A stretch of 64,000 bases of DNA from contig JAJGOT010000439.1 of assembly GCA_022457155.1 (NCBI GenBank), forward strand, positions 1 through 64,000, written 5' to 3'. The translations under genes and the position numbers were made by a program. Positions 48,201 through 60,989 of the stretch are shown piece after piece. Position 1 is the first letter of the stretch; each line of letters begins with the position of its first letter. The notes under the pieces are model-generated. The model saw only the letters and a program-made list of their open reading frames with translations, did not search any database and was not told the origin of the DNA. The DNA is from Cladopsammia gracilis (taxonomy: Eukaryota > Cnidaria > Anthozoa > Scleractinia > Dendrophylliidae).

Positions 48201-50515
48201 TGCACAACCTTATGCAAGTTATAGAGGGGTAAGTTTGTAAACTGTGGTGCTGCGTCGGCGTGAGAGTGAAACACGAAAATTTGTGATCATCAACTGAGTT
48301 AACAAGGTAAATTGGCCACAGTAAGCAGATTTAAATGTTGACGTTTCAAGCGCCAGCCCTTCCGTAAGATATGTCTGGTCTTCGAATTCACTTAGACAAG
48401 CGACGAACGCTCGAAACGTTAGCTTTTGATTATTTTTACGGTGGCAAATTTACCTTATCAACTGAGTTGATGAAACCAAATTTTCTTGTTTTGAGTCCAA
48501 GATAAACTTGCTTTGGTTCGTGCAAACAAGATAGAAACGATGAGAGGGAACTTTTTGGTCGTCCAGTTATTCACGTACCAGTTTTCGTCAACAGAACACA
48601 TTTATTCACACTATTTTAATAAAAAATACACATGAAGAATTATTAAAAACATCCCTTTTAACAGAATGAAGCGACCAAAATGGCAATGATTTTTGTGTTT
48701 TCTACCGCCAATATTTTACATTGACCTTTGGCAAAAAAAAAAATGAGTTGGAGAGAGAGTCTGCACACAGTAGGAGCGTGCGCAGCAAACAAGACAAATC
48801 AGTTTCTTTCCTATACTCTGCAAATTTACTAACTACACTCTTTTAAAGCGTTTCTCGTATAATAACGCTCATATTATCTAATAGCAACAAAAACGTTGCA
48901 CGTTTACTGAGGGAATTTGCTTCGATTTGCCACAAACTAGTGAACGTGCTCTGATAAAGCGTATTTAATTATTGGTTATTATAGTGCTTTTCTGTGTTTA
49001 TATTTGAGATTATAATAAGTAAGACTTACTCCTATAATCTTCCTTGAAAATAATCTTTGATAATGTTTTCCTAACGTGTATTAAATTAAAGCAGCCCGTA
49101 CATTATTTCAGTGTCCAAAGCAAACGAATTTGAGTAAACCAGGAGAAAGTTGAAAATCTGTTAACGAACAAGGTGAATACAAAAGAAATTTCTTTCTTTA
49201 ATGTAAAAAGCTTCATTCAAGATTATTAAAGATCATTAAAACTTGTAATTAAGACTGATCAAACAGTAATAAAATATAATAACGCAATCCTAGACCTCAA
49301 GAGTTGCAGTTCTATAAGGATGATGCGTTAAAATGATTGTTGGACCTTCTGGCCATTTCGGCGAATGGTTGAGTGCTGAAGAAGCATTTCATAAAATGGA
49401 GCCTCTGTTGGTAATCGAATGTGTCGAAACATGGCACCGTGGCAATACCTAGCTGTTTTTCACGAAGATTGAATAAACTATATAACTATACTGTGGGTGT
49501 TATATTGTTGTATATATTTTGAAGATTAACTTTGCTAATCCGCATAAAACAGAGGAAATCCCACTTCACGGCTTCAAGGAAGTGATCTGTATGGCTCGAA
49601 ATCAGTGTAGATCACTGTGCTCTAGCAGTCTTACGATGCAAACCTAGCAGGATGCAAAATGTACTGATCTCACTTTAACTAAATGGTGTAACAAACAGCT
49701 GTGGCGGATCCAGATTTGCTGCTATGGGGAGGGGATTAAAATGTGCCCTATTTTCTTAACCAAATTAGGAGGGGGTCTCCGGGCCAATTTACTATGGCAC
49801 TTTATTTCTGCTGAAGTTTCATTTTGTGGATTCGGCGATTTTTTTTGTCTTTTGCGGGAACTAATTGTTGCGGTTGGGAAGGACTAATTTTTCTTGCTGG
49901 GAATTGATTTTTGCGATTTGCAGGTGTAACAACCAATCCATTTCCATAAATGGATGGAAGAAATGCCGAGTCACAGATGCATATACGTGGGGTAAATTTT
50001 TACGGAGATACTTTTTGTGGGAATTTATTTTATGCGGGAATTTATTTTTGCGGATCGTTAAAAACGCCGGCCCGCAAGAATTCCAAAATAACTGTAGATC
50101 AGCTACTGGCAAGGTTTGTTAAAACCTGCCTTTTCATATCTTAAGATGTTTATTATTAAATGACGTTTTTGCGCATAAATGCACAGTCAGTGTTGATTCC
50201 AGTGTCATCTAGGAGTTTTGGCCAATCACAGAGCACACGGAAGTTCCTTAAAAAATATTAAAAATATTGATGTAGTATCGGCAATTCCTGCTTGCTAAGA
50301 GTGAGGTGTTTTTTGCAAAAACCTCACTGATTGTGTAGAAGAACGCCACATAAATTACTGGCGAAACTGCAAAACGAGTTGTTATGTCAAGTCGAAATGT
50401 TACATAGTTCACGGTATTAAGATCTTTCAGTAAAATCATATTAAATATATATCCATGTGTCACATGAGGAGCACATGATCTCTAGATGTGATTCGACTTG
50501 TTACACTACTGTAAA
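48201..50515. repeat. Tandem unit copy 3, left part, broken by FB-2
   Basis: Matches copy 2 from CTGCACAACC up to CACTACTGTAAA at 50515, where FB-2 begins. The unit resumes at about 59317. Confidence 0.9.
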
Positions 50516-50717
50516 CTGAACGCGTTCCAAACTAAAATGTGGCGTTCCGATTTAGACAAATTCCGTGTAAGATAACTGTTATGTACTGAAAGAATTTGCT
50601 ATTCCGAATGATATGGGCTAATTGTATTGAGGAAAATGGTTACTCCGCCAAGTTCATGAGATGTATGACATAAAATTTTCCCATTCCGTCAGATCAATGA
50701 CATCTTGATCCTTTTGC

Positions 50718-51420
50718 AATTCAGAATTTCTGACCCCGTAAGAACTGAAGACTAACAACTAGCAAGCCCTAATTTTATACTTATTCAGAATTTCTGATCC
50801 CCCTATATTACCCAGTAAAGAATTCAGAAATTCTGATCCCCTCTAAAAGACCCCAATAAAGAATTCAGAAATTCTGATCCCCCTGAAGACCTCGATAAAG
50901 AATTCAGAAATTCTGATCCCCCTAAAGACCTCAATAAATAATTCAGAAATTCTGATCCCCCTAGAGACCTCGATAAATAATTCAGAAATTCTGATCCCCC
51001 TAAAGATCCCAATAAAGAATTCAGAAATTCTGATCCCCCAAAGACCTCAATAAAGAATTCAGAAATTCTGATCCCCCTAAAGACCTCGATAATAAATTCA
51101 GAAATTCTGATCCCCCTAAAGACCTCGATAATAAATTCAGAAATTCTGATCCCCCTAAAGATCCCAATAAAGAATTCAGAAATTCTGACCCCCCTAAAAA
51201 CCCCAATAAAGAATTCAGAAATTCTGATCCCCCTAAAGACCTCGATAATAAATTCAGAAATTCTGATCCCCCTAAAGACCTCGATAATAAATTCAGAAAT
51301 TCTGATCCCCCTAAAGACCTCAATAAAGAATTCAGAAATTCTGATCCCCTTAAAGACCTCAATAAAGAAATTCTGACCCATTAAAAGATCCTATAACTGA
51401 TTCAGAATTTCTGTCCCCCT
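50718..51420. repeat. FB-2 left-arm array, 39-bp unit
   Basis: About 16 copies of a 39-bp unit containing ATTCAGAAATTCTGATCCCC followed by CTAAAGACCTCGATAA variants. The core TCAGAAATTCTGA is itself palindromic. Because 39 is a multiple of three the array stays open as a 185-codon minus ORF, which I regard as an artefact. Confidence 0.95.
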
Positions 51421-54281
51421 GTGACCTCAAAAGAGAATTTAGAAAAGGCACATTGATAACAATACATAAATTTTTATTTTTGCTACACACAAAGATGTCA
51501 ATATCAACTTTCATTAAAAACTGCTGACAGTTTGGAGAAATTCAGTGCAAGATTACCACAACACAATGAATAATTTTTCCAATCTGACTGAAGTGGGGCA
51601 TTTCAATGGAGAAAAATTTGGTTTCTGTCAAGTTCACGAGATACATGATTTCAGATATCACAAATCCGCCAAAATCCAACTGTTTTATTACCTTTATGAA
51701 CAAGCCTAACTATTAGAATACAGTCTACAAACTGATCTGAGGAAACATGATTATGCACATCTAACTTAAGAGGTTTTCTGAATTTCGGATACTCTCTTAC
51801 TTACCCAAGGATAAATGATAATTAATTAATTAATTAATTCTGAAAGAGATTCAGAATTTTTGTTGCCCCATCACTTAAATGAACAAAACTAATTAAATAG
51901 GAAGATCCAGCCTGTTTCTGGATGTTTTCTTTGTATTATGTTTTTCCTCTGATGGTCACAAGGAGATGCCACTGATCATCCTTCTTTGGGCATGATCAAC
52001 ATACTGTTATACACGTGCATACATGTAAATGGATGATCTCATTTGTAGTTCTGCTAGTGATTCCATTTCCTGAAAATCAGATATGGTATTAACCTTAAAA
52101 CTACTTAAATTTAACACTTATTAATCAATAAAATTAACATTGTATTACAAGTACATGTATCTCATGGCATTGAGTAGTGCAAAAACCCAAGGCTTCCTTA
52201 GTTCAACTGCCTTTTAAAGAAACTCATGCTTGTTCCACCTACATGTACTGTGCATGTAGGTCAACATACATGTAAACAAATGTAGTGAATTTTGTTTAAA
52301 TAATTCTAAATGGTGCTCATGTTTACAATGTGCATTTGTGGGGGTACAGGTGTAGCTCAATCCGTAAACATTCAAAAAGAACTTTGGCTGTGTTCCAGAA
52401 TAGAGCCAAAAATCTGCAAAAGAATAAAATCATATGCAACTTACAATGTAACTCAGTTACGTGTAAGTTCACAGCCACAACACATGTGCATGTAGTGCAT
52501 GTAAATTCTGGCTTCTTTTAGACAACAAGAGAGGTTTAATAGGCCTTGTGTTCTTTTTTAGTCAATGGTAAAAAGTATCATATCTTAGATAATTTCAATT
52601 TGTAGGCCAGAAATTTGACATATTTATTTTGTTTTCTGTTTCCGGTAAGTGACCACCAGGCATGATCACATATTGTCACAAAAGGTCAGTTTGTAATAGC
52701 GCTGACCCAGAATGCTGACAGATAACAACAGTTTACATGTACTTACAAAAAAGATGGCTGTAATAGGATCTGTAGATAAACAAGTGGATTGTTACAGTGA
52801 TCTGTTGCAAAATGTTATGTACATGTACAAAGTTTCAGTAAGAAAGCACTTGACCTCGTACGTCAGATTGCCAAGTTTGCCAATTATCGGGGTTCCGAAG
52901 AGTTGTCCTCTGCAGTCACAGTAAGAGTCACAGAAGCAATCAAGCATTCTAGACTTCGTGGAGAAGCGTTTGAATGCGACCGAGTGAATGTAAACAGTCT
53001 TGATCTAGAGTGTGAGTATATGCATCCCATGTTTGAAATTTTTTGCCAGGTTTTGTTTGGTTAAAATTGAATTTCAGGTGATTCTTATTAACAAGTGACA
53101 CATTTTAAACTGTATTGTACTTCTCCCGAATCATGTTACTTGTAAAAAAAACATTAGTTTCAGGCAGAGAAAATGTTGTCTTTTTTTCCTAATTTAAGCT
53201 TATAAGGTAATATCTTTATGTAATTATATTTATCAGTTTGAGCTTGTTTTGTTGATTTTTCCTGTTAGCGACCACATTGTCATGCACCAACAGTGATCGC
53301 TTATCAGAGAGTTGACTGTATTACCATTGACTTTATTGATACACAACATTTTAAATAAAAATCTCTGAGCAGTTATCAATAGACATCTTCAGTCATATAT
53401 TACATGGGAGGAGAAAGGAAAACTAACTTCATTTTTTGCTGCTCGTCGATTTCTTTTTGGGCCCAAAAACTATATTACAGATGTCGCCCTCATGGCTTTG
53501 CGATTCGGGTGATATCATTTTTCGCTTGAAATTTAATGTGGAATTCACTTGTCAGGCAGTGAATTTGTCTTTGATACAAGAAAGGTGTTGGGTTACAAGT
53601 TTCGGTTTTGAAATAAGAAAGCTCTGCTTCGGACAGCATCTTTGTTTGTAAAGCAACTGGGGGGCCGTTTCAATTTCAGTGTATAATAGAATTTACTTTC
53701 AATTAGCTCAGTACAGTATGCTCGTTCTTAGAACTTAGAATCAATTACACCCAAATAGATCTCTCTAATACTGGGCGGGTCAGTTTTTTTCTAAGCACGG
53801 AATATTGGTTACTGATAAGAATGTGAGTTTTTTTTAACATATGCGATTCTTATTATAATTCAATAATGTAAGTATGACACCAAACTCAAAAGTATTTGTT
53901 TCTGATATTTCATTCACAAGGCCAAACAAGCTTCAATTTTTAACAAAAAACAAGGCTAAATAATATTGCTTTACCTTTAACATTCATCTATTTAAGGGTA
54001 ATATCTCACTTATATAATAGGGGATTAAATGTCTCAATATTGGGGTCAAAATTTCGAGTTCCATGACATGTACTTTTACTTGTACTGTCTGTTCTTAGTC
54101 ACAATGGTCTGAGTTCATACCAGTCTCACCTTGTGGCCCGAGGTGGGGAATTTTCCATGTAGTCTTGTCCTGAGAAGGGGGTTGGGATAATCAAGGTGTG
54201 CAAGGAATTATCGGGGAAAAATTGTCAAAGCACATGGCAGATGGCATGACTCAACAATTAGACTTAAGTCTATTCGATGAA

Positions 54282-54467
54282 ACACCTTATTCCAAAATGG
54301 CAGCCATTTTATTATTCTTTTATATCTATGTAAATTAGCCCTCATGGTCTTGTCAGCATGTGCAAACTACAAAAAGGAATTTTCAAGCGAAAATGAGGCC
54401 AAGAGGGCTAAGGGATAACATGCAGATAAAAGAAAAATAAATTGGCTGCCATTTTGGAATAAGGTGT
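54282..54467. mobile_element. MITE in the FB-2 centre
   Basis: Inverted ends ACACCTTATTCCAAAATGGC / GCCATTTTGGAATAAGGTGT, 186 bp, no coding capacity. Confidence 0.78.
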
Positions 54468-54989
54468 ATATAAGTTCTTAATAAGCTTAAATATTTCTGT
54501 CTTCTCGAGAAATGGTGGCCGGGTATTATGAAATCTCTTCAACTCTAATGCAACGGTTTAATTTGTAAAATTAATAACACGTTGCCTAAAAAAAAAAACA
54601 AAATATATTAACCTCGAAGAAGGGTGTACAACAGTGGTCAAAATAACTTAAGCTTACATGAAAGCAAACAGAGAATATTATCGCGCACTGGGTTCCCTCT
54701 TCCGCTCAGGAAGCCTGCCAGAAATCCCATGGAATGGCACGCAGCTTCTTAAACTTCAGATATTAAACTTTTACGCTCTATGTCTGCAGATAGACAAAAC
54801 TACATTACGAAAATGAAAATATAAGCTTACAAGAAAAGAAACCTTATGGCTGTGCTTCGATCGTGTAAACACTGCTATAAACCCAACTTCGTACGAGGTT
54901 GCTATAAATCACCTACAATAGGTTTTAGCTTCACTATAAATGCTTACTTTTTCCTCATACAACGTCCTTGAACTCGATTGGAAAAGTTC

Positions 54990-55200
54990 TTCAGATGGAA
55001 AAAAGGTAGTCACAATAAAATTTATCTTCTTGCTATATAAACTGCAATCCGCCCGCGTGAAAGTCAAACTGAAATTATCACACTTTCCCATTGGCTCAAA
55101 AGCCCCACGTGACGTTAGAACCCACAATACGCATGTGCCGAACTCACGGCTTCCCTGGAAACTAGCTTGCTCGACAACCAACGTGGCGGGCTGTTGAAAG
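54990..55200. promoter_or_regulatory. Promoter-like segment in the FB-2 centre
   Basis: CG-richer than its surroundings, with an inverted CCAAT box (CATTGGCT, about 55089) and an E-box/CRE-like CCACGTGACGT (55105). It precedes a small open frame with a good donor at 55616. A role is inference only. Confidence 0.35.
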
Positions 55201-55494
55201 TATAACGGTCAACTCGAAGAACTTATGGTCGCTTCGGGAAATAAATGCAATGTATTTTGACACTTTTGGCGCGTTAGAAGCGAGAAGAAACTTTGGAGTG
55301 TTGTTTCATGTAAGGAAAGTGATTAATTTTCATTCAAGAGTTTTAAAGAAAAGCGAAGACCACTAGCTACAGCAAAGATCGAAACACGTGTTGTCACTCA
55401 CTGTAATCAAATGGGAGCCATCAAATATGGAAAGCTTGTAAAATATCAAAACGGATTGCACTCGTAACGGGATGAAACGGATCACTAGTGGCAC

Positions 55495-55615
55495 ATGATG
55501 GGAATCGAAGAGCACGCAAATGAGTTGTGGACTCGATCGCTTGTTGCTGTTGGCTGTCGAAGAATATTCAGCGACACCTCCCCAAAACATAGACACAGTT
55601 CGCCAAAGATAAGTG
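55495..55615 (+). CDS. Candidate first exon in the FB-2 centre, unknown product
   Basis: ATGATG opens a 40-codon frame (starting MMGIEEHANELWTRSLVAVG) that ends at a strong donor, G|GTAAGT. It follows the promoter-like segment. No downstream exon was found in the right arm, and the antisense strand is also open, so it may be chance. Confidence 0.22.
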
Positions 55616-55650
55616 GTAAGTAAAGACAACATGCATCATGTTATGTTTGT

Positions 55651-55823
55651 GTTGTAGGTTGAAATGAAATTCAGGTTAAAATGATTTCAATGTACAGTGT
55701 AGCTTGATTTTGAATTACCTTTGTTTCTGATTTATGATAAGCTTAATTAATCAAAGACAAAAGAAATTCAAAATCAAACTGGGTTGAAATCATTTTAACC
55801 TAAATTTCATTTCAACCTACAAC
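55651..55823. mobile_element. MITE in the FB-2 centre (GTTGTAGGTTGAAATG ends)
   Basis: The inverted arms GTTGTAGGTTGAAATGAAAT / ATTTCATTTCAACCTACAAC extend inward through AGGTTAAAATGATTTCAA, making most of the 173 bp palindromic. Confidence 0.85.
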
Positions 55824-55844
55824 ATATGTATTTATGGAGGAAGC

Positions 55845-55935
55845 AGCATGGTTGAGTGGTTACAGCACTTGTGTTTATAGCACTCGTGGCCGAGTGGTTA
55901 TAGCACTTGTGCTATAAACACTGCCGAGGGTAAAT
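55845..55935 (+). mobile_element. tRNA-like SINE fragment
   Basis: GTGGCCGAGTGGTTATAGCAC resembles a tRNA A box and is partly repeated just upstream (GGTTGAGTGGTTACAGCAC). No complete tRNA fold or B box. Confidence 0.4.
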
Positions 55936-58164
55936 AAAGGTTATTACATTACTTTTATATTATTGCTACAAAAGCCTTTATAAACTAAAGTTGTCATGTC
56001 ACTAGGAAAAAGGCACTGTCCCCTCAAAACATGTACTTTACAGTGTAGCTTCTTTTTCTTAACTCCACTTCTTTTGAATAAGTTTAAAAGGTATTAAACC
56101 GGTCATTTACATGTACATGTAATGCAACTCGAAATTTAGACCCCAATATTAAGACATTTAATCCCCAACTATGTAACTTTATCTATATACGCTGTACATT
56201 GTAATCTAAAATTCGAAGTCAAACAAAGTTTTTGATTGATTGATAGGTAAAGCAATATCATTTATGCCTAGTTTGTGTTGAAAGTTGAAGCTTGTTTGGC
56301 CATGTGAATGAAATATCAGAAACAATTACTTTTGAGTTTAGTGTCATACTTGAGTTATTGAATTGTAAGAAGAATTGCATACATGTATGTTTAAGAAAAC
56401 TCACATTCTTATCAGCAAGCTACCAGCAAAAACCAATATTTCATGCTTAGAAAAAACAGTTGTCTAAATCAAACAAAGAAGTTACTGAGAACAAGCATAC
56501 TGTACTGAACTACATGTAAATTGAAAGTAATTATACACTGATATTGAAACAGTCCCCCAGTTGCTTTAGAAACAAACAAAGATGCTGTCCGAAGCAGAGC
56601 TTTCTTATTTCAAAACTGGAACTTGTAACCCAACACCTTTCTTGTATCAAAGAAAAATTCACTGCCTGATGAGTGAATTCTACTGAACATTACAAATGTA
56701 AATTTCAAGGGAAAAACTGATGTTGCTTGAATCAAAAAGCGATGGGGGCGACATCTGTAATATAGTTTTTCAGGCCCAAAAAGAAATCGATGAGCAGCGA
56801 AAAATGAAGTTGGTTTCCTTTCTCCTCCCATGTAAGATAAGAGTGATAGATTTCTATTGCCAACTGCTCAGAGATTTTTATTTAAAATGTTGTGTATCAA
56901 TAAAATCAATGGCAATAACTTCTTTGCTTTCTTTCATTTACCTTTATGAACCTACAAAATAGTAATTATCTAAGATATATGAAATGTTTTACCATTGACT
57001 AAAAAAGCATACAAGGCCTATTAAACCTGTCTTGTTTGAAAGAAGCCAGAATAACTGAGTTAAGTTGCATACGATTTTATTCATTTGCAGATTTTTGGCT
57101 CTATTCTGGAACACAGCCAAAGTTCTTTTTGAATGTTTACAGATTGAGCTACACCTGTACCCCCGACAAATGCACATTGTTAAGGTGAGCACCATTTAGA
57201 AATTAAACAAAATTCACTACATTTGTGCATGTTGGCCTACATGTACAGTACATGTAGGTGGAATAAACATGTTAAATAGAGAGTTTCTTTAAAAGGCAGT
57301 TGAACTAGGGTAGCCTTGGGTTTTTGCACTACTCAATGCCATGAAATACATGTACATGTATTATAATATTATTTTTTTGATTAATAAGTGTTAAATTTAA
57401 GTAATTTTAAGGTTAATGCCATATCTGATTTTCAGGAAATGGAATCACTAGCAGAACTACAAATGAGGTCATCCATTTATGTACATGTATAACAGTATGT
57501 TGATCAGGCCCAAAGAAAGGATGGTCATTGGCATCTCCTTGTGACCATCAGGAAAAACACGATACAAAGAAAACATCCAGAAACAGGCTGGATCTTCCTA
57601 TTAGATTTGTTCGTTTAAGTGATGGTAGCAACAAAAATTCTGAATCCCTTTGAGAATTAATTAGAAGACTGAAATTATAGGGGTTGATTGAAAATCTGCT
57701 TACATGTATGTGTAAAAAGCTGCCACAAGTTCATTGTGTTGAAAGACTGATTTAATACACTGTTGATATAAATGAGCCACACCATGTTAAAAAGGAAAAC
57801 ATTCTTGGTGGGACCTTTACATGTACATTGTTGATAGATTGGCCCAATCATATCAAGGGTTTACTACTGTAAATGTTTTAGTGTAATATATTCAAGATAG
57901 CTGTTCCATGAAATGTAGGTGCATCCTAACAAAGAAAGAGATGTCAGCAAAATGCTTATAAAACTATGAAAAAAAAAAATTAAAAAAAATGCAGATCAAG
58001 ATCTGGAGAAAATATGGTATGTTCAATCAACATGTACAGTAGTATGTATTTTTTTCTTTGGGAGATCAGGATTTCTTAATCCCCTGAATTTTTTTTCTAA
58101 TTGCTTTTTTAAAATTCAAATTACATGTACCTTTGAGTTATTTAGGGGGACTAGAATCTATGAA

Positions 58165-58990
58165 TACTGTTTAGAAATTCTGAATTTTTTCCTGAGGTTT
58201 TATTGGCAGATCAAAAGTTATGAATTTCGTAAGGGGATCAGAAATTCTGAACGTCTTTTACGGGGGATCAGAAATTCTGAATGTCTTTTAAGGGGATCAG
58301 AAATTCTGAATGTCTTTTACGGGGGATCAGAAATTCTGAATGTCTTAAGGGGATCAGAAATTCTGAATGTCTTAAGGGGATCAGAAATTCTGAATGTCTT
58401 ACGGGGGATCAGAAATTCTGAATGTCTTACGGGGGATCAGAAATTCTGAATGTCTTTTAAGGGGGATCAGAAATTCTGAATGTCTTTCACGGGGGATCAG
58501 AAATTCTGAATGTCTTTTAAGGGGGATCAGAAATTCTGAATGTCTTACGGGGATCAGAAATTCTGAATGTCTTTCACGGGGGATCAGAAATTCTGAATGT
58601 CTTTTAAGGGGGATCAGAAATTCTGAATGTCTTACGGGGGATCAGAAATTCTGAATGTCTTACGGGGATCAGAAATTCTGAATGTCTATTACGGGGATCA
58701 GAAATTCGGAATGTCTTTTACGGGGATCATAAATTCTGAATGTCTTGAGGGGGATCAGAAATTCTGAATGTCTTTTACGGGGGATCAGAAATTCGGAATG
58801 TCTTGAGGGGGATCAGAAATTCTGAATACCTTTTACGGGGATCAGAAATTCTGAATGTCTTTTACGGGGGATCAGAAATTCTGAATGTCTTTTACAGGGG
58901 ATCAGAAATTCGGAATGTCTTTTATGGGGGATCAGAAATTCTGAATGTCTTCAGGTTTCTCTGTAAAATTATGGGTGGATCAGAAATTTA
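58165..58990. repeat. FB-2 right-arm array, about 30-bp unit
   Basis: About 25 copies of GGGGATCAGAAATTCTGAAT plus GTCTTTTACG-like spacer, in inverted orientation to the left array. It shares the TCAGAAATTCTGA core and GGGGATC but has a different spacer and period, so each arm amplified independently. Confidence 0.95.
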
Positions 58991-59316
58991 AATACTAGTA
59001 AAGAAATTCACTCGGAAGAATTTTGTACTTCCGAACAAACATGGTTGTCTTTCTTGTCAATTATTGCATTATTTTTTGGGTTCAGAGCAAACGTTGAAAA
59101 TAATAGTTGGAATAAAGTGGTGATTTTGCTTTTCCGTGGAAACTGCGCAGATCATTATCGGCCTATTTTCGACTATTTTCCAAACAAAGTTGAGATACTG
59201 CAACGTGCAAAAACCATTTTCCGATATAGGTTGGCGTTTTACCCGTAAAAATAAGTCATTTTCAGAGTATTCTCTTTATTCTCTCTGAATTTATCGAAAT
59301 CGGAATACCACATTTT

Positions 59317-60719
59317 TTGCGTTGGACATTTTGACAAGGCGTTTCTTCGTCATGCTGTTTCTTGTGATTTGCTTCATCTCCTGCTTTCAGGGAACAATTC
59401 AAAATGTTGTCAACCCTTACGGTCTGAACCAAAATGGGTAAGTGACTGCCATTCGGCACTGTATTTAAACCACACTGTTGAGAAAAAGAGGGAGGAGTAT
59501 AAGTAAAACTTGGGGGAAGCATCTGTGAACTGTGCTCTTCACTATGCTAATGTGATTGTGAATAAAACCATGTGTAGAAAAATTAGAGTTAGCATCAAAG
59601 AAAACGTTATCAGTTGTTGTGCTTTTCTTACTCATTTCTCCACGATGCAGATACTTTCCCATTATCTTTAAAAGATTAGTTCACTTTTCTTCCTGAAAGA
59701 CTGATCAAGCTCTTTAACGGAACTCTACCTCCATAATCCGGACATCTTTAAAATACGAAAGAAGTCTACTTAATTTAGTTCCAACGAAACAGGGGTACCG
59801 GTACCCAGTAAAGAAATTAAAAAAAAAGAGAGTCCCTGTACAGCTGTATTTGTTTTTTTTTTTTTGGTGTCGTTTTGCGGCCTTCGAAGGGCCAGCATTT
59901 CTGCAAACTAACCAAGTTTGATCTTTCGGTTTCCTTTGCTTAATTTAATGGGCAGAATTGAAAGTTTAAGAAGATCTTGTTGCCTTTCTGGCAATCCTAG
60001 CTGACCTTTTTTCCTACCCAAAATGACATTTGTATCCTTCAGATGTAAATGTGGACTGTAACGAAAGTGCGGGTGACATTTTTCGATCAAAATCAAGTCC
60101 GTCTATCTGAAACAAGAATTCCACAGAAACCATCCGCTGGGCACCCTTCTACATTTCAAGTATTTTACCATTGATTCCTATATTTCGACCAGAAGAGCTC
60201 TGTATGATGTATAATATTCACGAAGACCTGTTTGTCATGGACGCTCAAGAGTTCATGACGCCACTTCAAAAGAGATCACGACATGTAAATAAATGTATTC
60301 AACAGAAATTTTTATTAACTGGACATTCATTAGACATTTTTCTAAGTTTCTAATCAATTTTTTTCAAGTTTTTCAAAAGTTCTTAATCTAATTTGTTTAT
60401 AGCACGGTATTTACCTTAGACACTCACTTGAATCTTCAGTGTCAATCTACTAATTATTAACTTCATATTCTGATTTTCGAATAAAATTGGGTTGAATATT
60501 TTCCATCAAAATTTAAAGATTCGCGTTACTTTCTATTAATTCGTCGATGCCAGTGTTTTCCTGACAAATTGAAACAATATTTTCACCATATATTATACAC
60601 ATGGCATAAAACTACATTCCTTGAAGGTTTCATCCTGTTTGCTTCACCAGATTTCAGTTGACGTGATCACAAGCAATGTCTTAAATATGCTCATATTACT
60701 CACAGAAGTAACACTTTAG
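59317..60719. repeat. Tandem unit copy 3, right part, with internal deletion
   Basis: Resumes at GTTGGACATTTTGACAAGGC and matches copy 1 from 39023. At about 60535 it jumps from the equivalent of 40248 to 41391, losing 1.14 kb that holds the candidate exon. It is interrupted at 60719 by a MITE, and similarity ends shortly after (about 60990). Confidence 0.88.
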
Positions 60720-60973
60720 CAGGGTCGTAACGAGGTATATGGGATCAGGGATCAAAGGCCTAAAAAAGGGTGGGATCAGGGATCACAGCCTCGGATCCGG
60801 GATCACAGCCCTCGGGATCGGGATCAGCGTGTTTACCATTGACTCAAGGATCATGTAAACAAAATTTTGTGGGATCAGGGATCAAAATTTTCATCACTTT
60901 TGGGATCAGGGATTAAAAATTTGCGTAAAAATACGGGATCAGCGATGAAAAAATATACCTCGTTACGACCCTG
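60720..60973. mobile_element. 254-bp MITE with CAGGGTCGTAACGAGG ends and 6-bp target duplication
   Basis: The inverted ends CAGGGTCGTAACGAGGTATA / TATACCTCGTTACGACCCTG are flanked by CTTTAG (60714-60719 and 60974-60979). Tandem-unit copies 1 and 2 have the empty site ACACTTTAGTCAAGTCG. The interior is built of GGGATCAGGGATCA-like repeats. CAGGG ends recall hAT elements, but the duplication is 6 bp rather than 8. Confidence 0.88.
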
Positions 60974-60989
60974 CTTTAGTCAAGTCGTT

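Larger units (their letters stand above)
50516..59316. mobile_element. FB-2: about 8.8-kb foldback-type element with inverted arms over 3 kb
   Basis: It interrupts copy 3 of the tandem unit; copies 1 and 2 have the uninterrupted site (ACTGTAAAGTTTGCCGTTGG). The ends are inverted: AAAATGTGG..TTCCGATTT at left (from about 50538) and its complement at right (59290-59314). The left arm (50516 to about 54078) and right arm (about 56108-59316) pair along most of their length: tandem arrays, then TGTTTCTGGATGTTTTCTTT, then the ATCGATTTCTTTTTGGGCC region and TAAATGTCTYAATATTGGGG innermost. No target duplication is evident. The 18 bp at the far left have no partner. No transposase is visible. Confidence 0.85.

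Noticed and set aside
50824..51381. 185-codon ORF with a 13-residue repeat
   Set aside because: Produced by a 39-bp tandem array in the FB-2 arm; two frames are open and no other domain is present.
58394..58991. Repetitive ORFs in the right FB-2 array
   Set aside because: Array translation; unit length drifts and breaks the frame.
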